Below are positions 1-8,095 of a stretch of 19,331 bases of DNA, one piece after another. Numbering within the stretch: the first letter of the stretch is position 1; each line of letters opens with the position of its first letter. Origin of the DNA: an uncultured Gammaproteobacteria bacterium (GTDB lineage Bacteria > Pseudomonadota > Gammaproteobacteria > GCA-2729495); the NCBI GenBank assembly GCA_947258805.1, contig CAMYJV010000020.1, positions 1 through 19,331 of the forward strand, written 5' to 3'. Below the pieces are notes generated by a model that saw only the letters and a list, made by a program, of their open reading frames with translations, made no database searches and was not told the origin of the DNA. The position numbers were made by a program, and so were the translations under genes.

Positions 1-1
1 C

Positions 2-271
2 ATCCCGGTGTTTTTCCCGCTGGCCGCGGCCCTGGGCTTCGACAAGATCTGGTTCGGCATCGTGATGCTGCTGGCCCTGGAGATGAGCCTCACGACGCCG
101 CCCTTCGGCTTGTTGCTGTTCCTCATGCTCGGCGTGGCCCCGCCCGGCACCACCTTGTCGCGCATTGCCCTGGCAGCGGCCCCTTACCTCGCCTGCGATG
201 CGGCACTGCTCGGGCTGCTGCTGTTGTTGCCGGGCCTGGCACTGTGGCTGCCCGGGTTACTCGGCAGCTAA
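2..271 (+). CDS. TRAP transporter large permease (DctM-type), C-terminal end, partial
   Basis: Only the last 89 codons are present; the reading frame is open to the left edge, so the gene starts outside the window. The residues are strongly hydrophobic, with helices around F-G-I-V-M-L-L-A-L and a final helix of leucines before the stop. The phrase FDKIWFGIVMLLALEMSLTT followed by PPFGLLLFL is typical of the end of the DctM/DedA-like large membrane subunit of TRAP transporters, where a conserved acidic residue and a PP-G turn precede the last helices. These proteins move organic acids across the inner membrane with a periplasmic binding protein and a small subunit, which would be expected upstream, outside this view. 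The substrate cannot be told. A strong terminator follows directly after the stop codon. The family call is fairly secure; the exact partner set is inferred. Confidence 0.8.
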   Translation: MPVFFPLAAALGFDKIWFGIVMLLALEMSLTTPPFGLLLFLMLGVAPPGTTLSRIALAAAPYLACDAALLGLLLLLPGLALWLPGLLGS

Positions 272-276
272 AAAAA

Positions 277-309
277 GGCCCCCTTGCGGGGGCCTGCGTA
301 CCTTTTTTT
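277..309. terminator. Bidirectional intrinsic terminator between convergent genes
   Basis: A 7-bp perfect G/C stem (277-283 GGCCCCC with 288-294 GGGGGCC, loop TTGC) is followed on the plus strand by a run of seven T at 303-309. It is preceded by seven A at 270-276, which form a T-run for the minus strand. It lies between the plus-strand permease gene stop at 271 and the minus-strand gene ending at 341, so it can end transcription from both sides. On the plus strand the T-run starts 8 bases after the stem, which weakens that direction; the minus-strand geometry is the better one. Confidence 0.8.
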
Positions 310-340
310 GCAGGACGTCGGCAACCCAGCCGGGCGGCGT

Positions 341-673
341 TCAACCGTCGCGCAGGCAATCGCGCAGCAGCGGCTTCAGCAGCGTCGGGGAATCCCAGGC
401 TTCCGGCAGCAGGTTGGCGTACAACCAGCGCACCAGGCCCCACTGCCCGCGGCCGGACGGCGCCGGGGGCACAAACTCTTCCAGCCGATCGCAGATGCGC
501 GCCGGCTCTGCCGGCCCGGCAACTGCCCCGGGTTCCCACGCGTAGGCGACAATAGCCTCGACAGCCGGCGCAGAACGTGCCGGTGTGCGCAATGCCCGCG
601 GCAGCTTGCGCAGCTTTGCCGTCGTTCGATGCGCGCTGTAGCGCCGCAGCGAAATGATGGTGGCGTTACTCAT
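341..673 (-). CDS. Unrecognised 110-residue protein, translationally coupled to the propeller gene
   Basis: I do not recognise this protein. The N-terminal 35 residues are rich in Arg and Lys (ISLRRYSAHRTTAKLRKLPR), the middle is Ala/Pro rich, and the C-terminal part contains a tryptophan-rich stretch (GRGQWGLVRWLYANLLPEAW). There is no signal peptide or membrane segment, so it is probably cytosolic. The start at 673 is chosen because its ATG shares an ATGA with the stop of the upstream beta-propeller gene (670-673); a longer start at 706 would reach 33 bases into that gene. The coupling suggests equal expression with the propeller protein. A bidirectional terminator lies just after the stop codon. 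That it is a real gene is supported by the overlap and the tight placement between neighbour and terminator. The basic start could mean nucleic-acid binding, but this is speculation. Confidence 0.55.
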   Translation of the reverse strand: MSNATIISLRRYSAHRTTAKLRKLPRALRTPARSAPAVEAIVAYAWEPGAVAGPAEPARICDRLEEFVPPAPSGRGQWGLVRWLYANLLPEAWDSPTLLKPLLRDCLRDG

Positions 674-1605
674 GGTGGAGAATATTGTGCCAGACCGGCG
701 ATGCATTTAGGGGCGATACTGACTGATGCGGTGACGTCCCCCGTGGCGAGGTCCAGGCGCACCACCTCGCCACTGAACCAGTTGGCAACATAGGCCACAC
801 CGGGCGTGGCCGTACCAATGACGGACCAGCCAAAGCCTTCCAGCGGGTAGTTCCGCTGCAGTTTGCCGTCGAGATCGAGGGCTTCCACCCGATCGCCACG
901 ACAGACCAGCAGTTGCCCGGCGTCGGCAAGGGCCAGGTCGAAAAACATCTGTCCCCGGCCATCCGGGAAATGCTGCAGGTCCTCCAGCTGCTCACCGCTG
1001 TCCAGGTCGAAGCGCATCAACCGCGGGCCGGTTTCAGACACATAAATCAAGGTGTGCCCGTCCGGCGCCAGCACCGAATGGGTGATGGCCATGCTGCCAC
1101 TCATGCCGCCGTGGAACTCCGGGTGAAATTCGCCCAGCAGCTCACCGTCGAGCGTGTAGTGGTAGAGGCCCGCTTCGCCCAGCAGCTTGTCGTGGCCCGG
1201 CAGCGGGCGGTGGCGCGTAGTCAGAGGCTCGGGCTGTTTGTCTCCGCCCAGAGACTCGGTGAACCACAGACTGCCGTCCGCAGCAAAATGCACTTTTGAA
1301 AACGCGCGCGACGCGAAACGACGGTTTGGCAGCTGCTGCCCGTTCGCGTTCACTCTGATCGCGAGCCAGGCCCATGGATCGAATGCCCAGATCTCGCCCT
1401 GCGGCGAAATGCTGAGGCCGTAGACCAGGTGCGTGGTGCCGGTGACCCAGAGCTGACCGCGCAGATTCAGTGCCGCGTCGTACTGAAGAATACGACCCAC
1501 ACCGGCGTGATCGTCGTCAGGGTCATTCAGCAATGTCGCGCCGACGAAGACATCGCCGGCCGCGAAGGGCTGCATCGTGGAAGTGCGTACCTCGGTATCT
1601 GCCAT
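670..1605 (-). CDS. Beta-propeller protein of SMP-30/NHL type
   Basis: About 311 residues made of repeated strand-turn patterns with Asp/Gly-rich turns, for example YGLSISPQGEIWAFDPWAW, VHFAADGSLWFTESLGG, THSVLAPDGHTLIYVSETGP and FFDLALADAGQLLVCRGD. This repeated (h)xxxxDGxLWhx pattern is that of six-bladed propellers of the SMP-30/gluconolactonase/LRE and NHL group. These either hydrolyse lactones with a bound divalent metal or act as binding scaffolds; I cannot assign a substrate or confirm the catalytic Glu/Asn/Asp set by eye. No signal peptide is seen, so a cytosolic place is likely. The ATG at 1605 is preferred, with a weak purine-rich ACGGAAAA upstream; a GTG at 1629 would add eight residues. 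The downstream gene overlaps by ATGA. A promoter with good spacing lies at 1644-1672. Confidence 0.7.
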   Translation of the reverse strand: MADTEVRTSTMQPFAAGDVFVGATLLNDPDDDHAGVGRILQYDAALNLRGQLWVTGTTHLVYGLSISPQGEIWAFDPWAWLAIRVNANGQQLPNRRFASRAFSKVHFAADGSLWFTESLGGDKQPEPLTTRHRPLPGHDKLLGEAGLYHYTLDGELLGEFHPEFHGGMSGSMAITHSVLAPDGHTLIYVSETGPRLMRFDLDSGEQLEDLQHFPDGRGQMFFDLALADAGQLLVCRGDRVEALDLDGKLQRNYPLEGFGWSVIGTATPGVAYVANWFSGEVVRLDLATGDVTASVSIAPKCIAGLAQYSPP

Positions 1606-1643
1606 TTTTCCGTAATGATCGCGGCGCACATGCCTGTTAAACC

Positions 1644-1672
1644 AGTGTAGTTGACCGCGATGCCACGGTCAG
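1644..1672 (-). promoter_or_regulatory. Candidate sigma-70 promoter for the propeller gene, overlapped by a dyad
   Basis: On the minus strand, CTGACC (1672-1667) and TACACT (1649-1644) match four of six bases each of the -35 and -10 consensus and are separated by exactly 17 bp. The inferred transcription start would lie about 30 bases before the ATG at 1605. A perfect inverted repeat TGACCG-N8-CGGTCA (1652-1671) covers the -35 box and most of the spacer, which is where a repressor would bind. The function is inferred from position only. Confidence 0.4.
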
Positions 1673-1791
1673 CTGCACCATCGCGCAGAATGCTGTCACG
1701 AGCCCCACCACGGGCCGGCAATTTCCGCGCTCTCGAAGTCTCGGCCAACTTATCTGCCGAATTGCCCTTTCCCGCCCCCGCGCAGCGCCTC

Positions 1792-1808
1792 TACACTATC
1801 GCTGATAG
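1792..1808 (+). promoter_or_regulatory. Candidate -10 box and small dyad before the VOC gene
   Basis: TACACT at 1792-1797 could be a -10 box for the gene starting at 1828. It overlaps the dyad CTATC-GCT-GATAG at 1796-1808. The best -35 at 17-bp spacing (TTCCCG, 1769-1774) is poor, so the promoter would need an activator or is not real. Confidence 0.22.
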
Positions 1809-1827
1809 CTTGGCTGGATATTGCAGG

Positions 1828-2544
1828 ATGGCCGGTCACTGGCGCTTTCTCGAACTGAGCATCCCGACACCCGACATCGTGGCGTCGCTGGATTTCTACC
1901 GATGTCTCGGCTTCACGGAGCTGACGACGACTGACGCGCGCAACTATCCCTATGCCGTAGTCAGCGACGGGCGCATTGCGATCGGCCTGCACGCTGAAGT
2001 CTTGCCGGGCCCGGCGCTGAGTTTTGTGCAGCCCAACGTCGCGAACTGGGCCCGGCAGCTCGAAGCCGCCGGCTTAGAACTGGAACAGCAGCGCCTGGGT
2101 ATTGATGACTTCCATGAATTTACGTTGTCCGGCCCGTCCGGCCACCGGGTGATGGTGCAAGAGGCGGCGACCTTCTCACCCTTGCAGGTGCAGGAATCAC
2201 CGGCGCCGCTGACCGGTCCATCGGCGCACATCCAGCTCGGCTGCCACGAACTGGCGGAGAGCATCGAATTCTGGCGATTCGCCGGGCTGGACTCCGAAGC
2301 GGAGGACGAACCGCATGCCACCCGAGAAAGCCTCGATCTCGCTGCACCGGCATTGAGACTCCGGCTAGCCAGGGGTCGCGCCGCAAACCCGCGCCTGCGG
2401 TTTCACTCGGCCATGGCTGCGGATCTGCAGCAAGCCGCGGAACGCTTCGGCCTGGGCCTGCAACAACACGCCGGTCACTGGGAACTCACCGCCCCCGAAG
2501 GCACCGTGCTGGAGGTGGTGATCGAAGAAGGAGCGCGACCATGA
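1828..2544 (+). CDS. VOC-superfamily (glyoxalase/dioxygenase fold) protein with two modules
   Basis: A 238-residue protein with two VOC-like halves. The first begins with a strand and helix matching the usual opening of the fold (LSIPTPDIVASLDFYRCLGF). It continues to a conserved GPSGHRVMV strand near residue 105. The second opens with SAHIQLGCHELAESIEFW near residue 130 and ends with a strand reading GTVLEVVIEEG. VOC proteins usually bind a divalent metal through a His and a Glu at fixed strand positions. In the first module Glu seems to stand where His is usual, while the second module keeps His in AHIQL, so metal binding may be partial. The substrate is unknown; roles range from lactoylglutathione lyase to antibiotic-binding proteins. 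The ATG at 1828 fits the start of the first domain; upstream in-frame ATGs would add 59 residues of no domain character. Its stop overlaps the next gene by ATGA, so the two are coupled. Confidence 0.72.
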   Translation: MAGHWRFLELSIPTPDIVASLDFYRCLGFTELTTTDARNYPYAVVSDGRIAIGLHAEVLPGPALSFVQPNVANWARQLEAAGLELEQQRLGIDDFHEFTLSGPSGHRVMVQEAATFSPLQVQESPAPLTGPSAHIQLGCHELAESIEFWRFAGLDSEAEDEPHATRESLDLAAPALRLRLARGRAANPRLRFHSAMAADLQQAAERFGLGLQQHAGHWELTAPEGTVLEVVIEEGARP

Positions 2545-2918
2545 GTTCGTTTGTCGGTGTACCCATTGTATTGATTACCCTGGCCCTGGTGCTTTACAGC
2601 GTTGCGACCTGGCGTAACTGGCGACTGCAGCTGCTGACCACGACGCAGCTGGCGCTGCTGTGGATCGCAGTGTCTGCGGATGCCCTCGCCACGCGTATGA
2701 TGGGATCGTTCACGGAGACAACCGACTGGAGCCTGCACGTAATCAGCGGTTACGGAGCCCTCGCACTGATGGCCACGCTGACTATCATCGGCACCTGGGC
2801 GAAGCGCACAGGACGTGACGCGATTCTGGGCAACTTCCACCGCTATCTCGTTCCTGTCTGGATTCTATGGATCGCGTCTTATGTCGCAGGGGTGTGGATA
2901 GGAATCCAGCGGGTGTAG
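2541..2918 (+). CDS. Four-helix membrane protein, first of two paralogues (HsmA/TIGR03987-like)
   Basis: A 125-residue integral membrane protein with four hydrophobic segments at about 4-24, 34-52, 66-86 and 102-121. Short conserved polar linkers join them: TWRNWRLQLLTT after helix 1, ATRMMG after helix 2, and GTWAKRTGRDAILGNFHRYL before helix 4. It resembles the small uncharacterised family called HsmA or TIGR03987, but I name this from memory and cannot check it. No catalytic residues are evident; the conserved Trp/Arg/His pattern lies in the loops. The start overlaps the VOC gene stop by ATGA (2541-2544), so it is translated from the same message. A close paralogue lies 321 bases downstream. 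The function is unknown; a small-molecule or redox-related membrane role is only a guess. Confidence 0.7.
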   Translation: MSSFVGVPIVLITLALVLYSVATWRNWRLQLLTTTQLALLWIAVSADALATRMMGSFTETTDWSLHVISGYGALALMATLTIIGTWAKRTGRDAILGNFHRYLVPVWILWIASYVAGVWIGIQRV

Positions 2919-3239
2919 CGCTGGGCATCTGCAGAGATTTTGGCAGGCGCAAGTTGCAGGCACTGCCGCACGACAGCGCTGCGGACGATGCGGTCCTGGC
3001 ACGGATAAGCAAAAAAGTGAGACCTGCTTCACTGCCCGCGCGCGGGAGAACGAAGAATGTCCGTATGTCTCGTACCAGAAAGATCGTAGCCTCTGGGCGC
3101 GAAATCAGTGCCCGCCGAAATGCGTCTCGACGACAAGACTTCGCGCGGCTTCCGGGTGCCCTGCGTTACGCACTTGTCTGGAATGCCGCCGCTCGCGGTT
3201 GTCGCGTGCACCAGCAGCTGACAGGAGGACTTAAGCATC
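2919..3239 (+). other. 321-base spacer between paralogues; no gene recognised
   Basis: The spacer separates the two paralogous membrane-protein genes. It holds a 12-bp perfect palindrome CCCGCGCGCGGG at 3035-3046. A strong ribosome-binding site AGGAGG lies at 3223-3228, 11 bases before the ATG at 3240. One plus-strand frame stays open across it and on into the next gene, but its Arg/His-rich product looks like an out-of-frame shadow. I see no clear terminator after 2918 and no convincing promoter, so whether the second copy is co-transcribed is open. Confidence 0.4.
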
Positions 3240-3617
3240 ATGAAACCCATCATCGCTGTCTCCGTCGTCTCCATCACGCTGGCCTTCCTGCTGTACTCAA
3301 TTGCGGCATGGCGAAACTGGCGGCTGAAGATGCTCACCACTGCACAGCTGGTGATCATCTGGACGGGCCTGTGCTTCGACTTGCTGGCCACGCGAATGAT
3401 GGGCATGTCCGTGAAAGTCACCAGCTGGGACTTTCACACCATCAGTGGTTACACAGCGCTGGCACTGATGGCCATGCTGGCCATCGTCGGCACCTGGGCG
3501 AAACGCAGCAACCGCGACGCGGTATTGAGCAGCTTCCACCACTACCTGGCGCCCGTGTGGGCGTTCTGGCTGGTGGCGTACCTGACCGGCGTCTGGACCG
3601 GCATGCAGCGCGTTTAG
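3240..3617 (+). CDS. Four-helix membrane protein, second of two paralogues (HsmA/TIGR03987-like)
   Basis: A 125-residue membrane protein of the same length as the gene ending at 2918. It aligns without gaps at about 72 of 125 identical residues (hand count). The blocks AAWRNWRLKMLTT, LLATRMMGM, TISGYTALALMA, GTWAKRSNRDA and the ending GVWTGMQRV are shared; helix interiors and the first ten residues diverge. Four transmembrane segments are predicted at the same places. The start at 3240 has a strong AGGAGG 11 bases upstream, so unlike the first copy it has its own good ribosome-binding site. The stop at 3615-3617 overlaps the end of the convergent LysR gene by four bases, with no room for a terminator between them. 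The function is unknown. Tandem duplication followed by divergence is the simplest history. Confidence 0.72.
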   Translation: MKPIIAVSVVSITLAFLLYSIAAWRNWRLKMLTTAQLVIIWTGLCFDLLATRMMGMSVKVTSWDFHTISGYTALALMAMLAIVGTWAKRSNRDAVLSSFHHYLAPVWAFWLVAYLTGVWTGMQRV

Positions 3618-4480
3618 CCTGACTTTTCTGAGGCAGACGAAGCCTCAGCTTCGAACAGGGTGAGGCATTTGTCGATGATTTCCAGTCGCGCCGTGCGCAC
3701 GGGGTAAACGGCAAAGGCGGTCCGGCTGAAACTCGGGGCATCCTCCACCTGGTGTAAGGTGCCGGCCTCGATGTCTGGACGAACCATCTCCATGGGCAGA
3801 TAGGCCGACCCACCCAGTTCCTGGATCAGCAGCAGTGCCATGTTCGCCTGGCTGACGCGGGTTCGCGCTTCAGGCGCATCGGGAAAGCGCCGGCGATGCT
3901 CTACGCCATGGGCAAGGCACCAGTCTACGTCAACATATTGGTCGCCAAGTGCCACCGCGGCGGACAGGCCGGGTCGGGTGCTGACCAGCACCAGTTCGAC
4001 ATCTGTGATCGGCCTGATTTGGAGGGCCTGCAGCTGGGCTGGTTCCAGCATCACGGCGAAGTCGATCAGGCCGTCGAGCAGCCGCCGATTCAGGGCATTG
4101 CCCTCTTGCATCTCGGCGATGATGGCGAGGTCGGGCGCACTGTGCCGCAGACGATGCAGCCAGCCCTGCAACAGTGCGCTCCATAGTCGCAGGCTGCCGC
4201 CAAAGGCCAGTTGCTGGCTGGCATCCCCGAGGGCGACATCCTGGCGCGCATTGCGCCAGTCCGCCATCAGCGCCTCTGCGTGGCGCAAGAGGCGATGGCC
4301 GGCCGGCGTCAGCTGGATGTCGCGGGTGGCGCGGTCGAATAGCTGGGTGCCAAAAATCTCCTCGAGCTGTCGGATACGGGCACTGACGGCGGCCTGGGTC
4401 AGGTGCAGTTCTTCAGCAGCGCGGCCGAAATGGCGCAGCCGGTCGACCTCGAGAAAGGTGCGCACGAGCTCCAGGTTCAT
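3614..4480 (-). CDS. LysR-family transcriptional regulator, HdfR-like
   Basis: A 288-residue regulator with the usual LysR layout: an N-terminal winged helix-turn-helix (residues about 1-60, including RTFLEVDRLRHFGRAAEEL then LHLTQAAVSARIRQLEE) and a C-terminal effector-binding region. The N-terminus is very close to enterobacterial HdfR, where the phrase FLEVxRxRHFGRAAExLxLTQ is characteristic. HdfR is known in E. coli as a repressor of the flhDC flagellar master operon, but no flagellar gene is near here, so the target may differ. The ATG at 4480 starts exactly at the MNLELV of the family; a start at 4564 would add 28 odd residues. The gene is divergent from the OmpA-domain gene across an A+T-rich spacer with a strong dyad, the classic layout for a LysR protein controlling itself and its neighbour. 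The effector is unknown. Confidence 0.88.
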   Translation of the reverse strand: MNLELVRTFLEVDRLRHFGRAAEELHLTQAAVSARIRQLEEIFGTQLFDRATRDIQLTPAGHRLLRHAEALMADWRNARQDVALGDASQQLAFGGSLRLWSALLQGWLHRLRHSAPDLAIIAEMQEGNALNRRLLDGLIDFAVMLEPAQLQALQIRPITDVELVLVSTRPGLSAAVALGDQYVDVDWCLAHGVEHRRRFPDAPEARTRVSQANMALLLIQELGGSAYLPMEMVRPDIEAGTLHQVEDAPSFSRTAFAVYPVRTARLEIIDKCLTLFEAEASSASEKSG

Positions 4481-4507
4481 AGGCGATAATGATAAAAATA
4501 AATGATC

Positions 4508-4531
4508 AAAACAGCAAATATTTATTGTTTT
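4508..4531. promoter_or_regulatory. 24-bp dyad in the LysR/OmpA divergent spacer, probable operator
   Basis: AAAACA-gc-AAATATTT-at-TGTTTT is symmetric at ten of twelve pairs around 4519/4520. It lies 28 bases from the LysR start and 76 bases from the ompA-like start, inside the only strongly A+T-rich patch of this part of the window. A second repeat, AATAAAT-N16-ATTTATT (4497-4526), overlaps it. Its size and place fit a LysR-type recognition site; binding is inferred. Confidence 0.5.
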
Positions 4532-4606
4532 ACTTATTACGCTCCGTCGATGAAGGTATGGCATTGGACGCTTTTCGAAGCGGCCTAAGTTATTGGAGAG
4601 TGCCCC

Positions 4607-5992
4607 ATGGATAAGCTGTTTCCATCACTAACCCTGTGCCTGACCCTGCTGCTGAGTGGTGGCCTGGCGGCCCAGGACATGCGTGCCACCCTGTTCAAGA
4701 AAACGGACGCGGCTCTCGAGGCTGCGCGCAAGGCTGATGCGCCGCTGCTGTCGCCGGAGAATTTTGCAAATGCGGAAAAGTACTACGCGCGTGCCGACCA
4801 GAACTTCAAGCGCAGCAACAGTATCGAGACCATTACCAAGGAACTGATGGAGGCCGACACCTATCTCAAGGCAGCGGAGAAGGCGAGCCGCCTCGCGCGC
4901 GTGACTTTCTCCGACACGCTGGAGAGCCGGCAGGCTGCTCTGGCCGCCCAGTCGCCCCAACTCGCCGGCAAGCAGTGGGACGATGCAGAAGAGATGTTCC
5001 GGCGCGCCGCGCTCGCTCTGGAAGATGGCAACGTCAAACGCGCGCAGAAATACAGCGGCGATGCCCTCGGCACTTACCGTGATGCGGAGCTCGCCGCCAT
5101 CCAGGGCGCGATCCTCAACGAGGCGCGCAAGCTGATTGCGCAGGCTAAAGACAACAAGGTCGAACGCTATGCGCCCAAGACCCTCGACAGGGCCGAGAGC
5201 CTGGTTGAGCAAGCGACCCTGGAACTCCGGAAAGACCGCTACAGCACGGCCGGACCACAGGGCCTGGCGCGGGACGCGGAATACTCTGCGCGTCACGCTG
5301 TCTACCTCGCCGGCCGCGCCAAGGCCGTCAAGGATAAACAGCAGACCGTCGAAGAACTGGTGCTGGACTTCGAAAAGCCGCTGATTGCCATCGCCGGCCA
5401 GCTCGACAGTCCTACGGACATGAGCGACGGCTATGCGCTGGTGCAGGAAAGCTCCCTGGCACGCATCCGCAGCCTCCAGACGAGGCTCGAGACCCAGGAC
5501 CAGCGGGTAGCGGAACTGGAGGAGGCACTGGGCACCACCACGCAAGTTGCCGAAGCCAGCGAGCGACGCCGCCAACAGATCTCCAGACTGGAGTCTCTGT
5601 TCAAGGCCAACGAGGCACGCGTCGTGCGCGAGGGTGACAGCGTGATCATCCGCCTGAACGGGCTGCAGTTCGACAGCGGCGAGGCCGTAATCCAGTCGCG
5701 TTACTTCATGTTGCTGCGCAAGATCGCCGACGTCCCGGATATCTTCCCGGGCGCGTCGCTGATCGTCGAGGGCCACACGGACTCCGTTGGCAGCGAGCAG
5801 GTCAACCTGGCGCTGTCGGAGCGGCGCGCCAATTCCGTCCGGGACTACCTGCTGGCGAATACCTTGCTCGGCGCCTCGCAGGTCGAAGCGATTGGATACG
5901 GTGAAAGCCGACCCATCGCGAACAATGAGACCGTGGACGGTCGCGCGCGCAACCGGCGCATCGACGTGGTCATCGTGCCGAACCTGCGCTGA
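4607..5992 (+). CDS. Secreted OmpA-domain protein with long helical N-terminal region
   Basis: A 461-residue envelope protein. Residues 1-22 form a Sec signal peptide (hydrophobic LTLCLTLLLSGGLAA, cleavage likely after Ala21/Ala22). Residues about 30-245 are helical with recurring patterns such as AxxxAxxYYARAD, AEEMFRRAALALEDGNVKRA and TLDRAESLVEQATLELRKDRY, as in DUF4398-type repeats. Residues 283-335 look like a coiled coil. Residues about 345-457 are an OmpA/MotB peptidoglycan-binding domain with VEGHTDSVGSEQVNLALSERRANSV. Asp392 and Arg407 are at the positions that bind diaminopimelate. No lipobox Cys is present, so it is probably soluble periplasmic or held to the wall rather than a lipoprotein, and there is no beta-barrel. 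A GGAGAG ribosome site lies six bases before the ATG. The divergent HdfR-like gene may regulate it. A strong terminator follows. Confidence 0.87.
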   Translation: MDKLFPSLTLCLTLLLSGGLAAQDMRATLFKKTDAALEAARKADAPLLSPENFANAEKYYARADQNFKRSNSIETITKELMEADTYLKAAEKASRLARVTFSDTLESRQAALAAQSPQLAGKQWDDAEEMFRRAALALEDGNVKRAQKYSGDALGTYRDAELAAIQGAILNEARKLIAQAKDNKVERYAPKTLDRAESLVEQATLELRKDRYSTAGPQGLARDAEYSARHAVYLAGRAKAVKDKQQTVEELVLDFEKPLIAIAGQLDSPTDMSDGYALVQESSLARIRSLQTRLETQDQRVAELEEALGTTTQVAEASERRRQQISRLESLFKANEARVVREGDSVIIRLNGLQFDSGEAVIQSRYFMLLRKIADVPDIFPGASLIVEGHTDSVGSEQVNLALSERRANSVRDYLLANTLLGASQVEAIGYGESRPIANNETVDGRARNRRIDVVIVPNLR

Positions 5993-6006
5993 GGGAAAAG
6001 GCAGCT

Positions 6007-6041
6007 GGGGACACTCTCATGGAGAGAGTGTCCCCTTTTTT
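6007..6041. terminator. Strong intrinsic terminator after the OmpA-domain gene, shared with acs
   Basis: A perfect 12-bp stem (6007-6018 GGGGACACTCTC with 6024-6035 GAGAGTGTCCCC, 5-base loop) is followed by six T at 6036-6041. It starts 15 bases after the ompA-like stop and 6 bases beyond the acs stop on the other strand, so it serves the convergent pair; the minus-strand T-run is weaker. The GGGGACACTCTC arm resembles dispersed hairpins common in gammaproteobacterial genomes, so it may also be a repeat copy. Confidence 0.88.
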
Positions 6042-6046
6042 CTGGT

Positions 6047-8011
<1,965 letters not shown>

Positions 8012-8034
8012 CTGGCGCTCCTCGGTCACCGCGG

Positions 8035-8077
8035 TCTGTATGGGCGCATTTTCCCCTATGTGGGGGGTGCGGGGAAA
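8035..8077 (-). promoter_or_regulatory. Probable acs promoter with activator-like dyads
   Basis: On the minus strand TACAGA (8040-8035) could be the -10 box. The -35 at 17-bp spacing is poor, which suggests activator control. The dyad CCCC-N5-GGGG (8053-8065) sits over that position and lies inside a wider perfect inverted repeat TTTCCCC-N14-GGGGAAA (8050-8077). Activation of acs by a CrbR/ErdR-type response regulator is known in other gammaproteobacteria, but I cannot confirm that this is its site. Confidence 0.4.
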
Positions 8078-8095
8078 TTAATGCCTTAACCCGGG

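Noticed and set aside
3017..3032. GTGA-N8-TCAC as a CRP-type site
   Set aside because: A CRP site needs six bases between the GTGA and TCAC halves; here there are eight, and no promoter is evident nearby.
2867..3622. A long plus-strand frame crossing the spacer between the two membrane-protein genes
   Set aside because: It overlaps both paralogues out of frame, its product is rich in Arg/His/Ala, and the well-supported gene starting at 3240 explains the right half.
4569..4582. Small hairpin CGCTT-TTCG-AAGCG before the OmpA-domain gene
   Set aside because: Only five pairs with no further support; too short to claim as an RNA regulatory element.
4564..4591. TTGGAC-N16-TAAGTT as promoter of the OmpA-domain gene
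   Set aside because: Transcription would start in the ribosome-binding site, leaving no usable leader; a promoter further upstream in the A+T-rich patch is more likely.
4628..5776. A 382-codon minus-strand frame inside the OmpA-domain gene
   Set aside because: The plus-strand protein has a signal peptide, ribosome site and OmpA domain; the antisense product has no recognisable feature.
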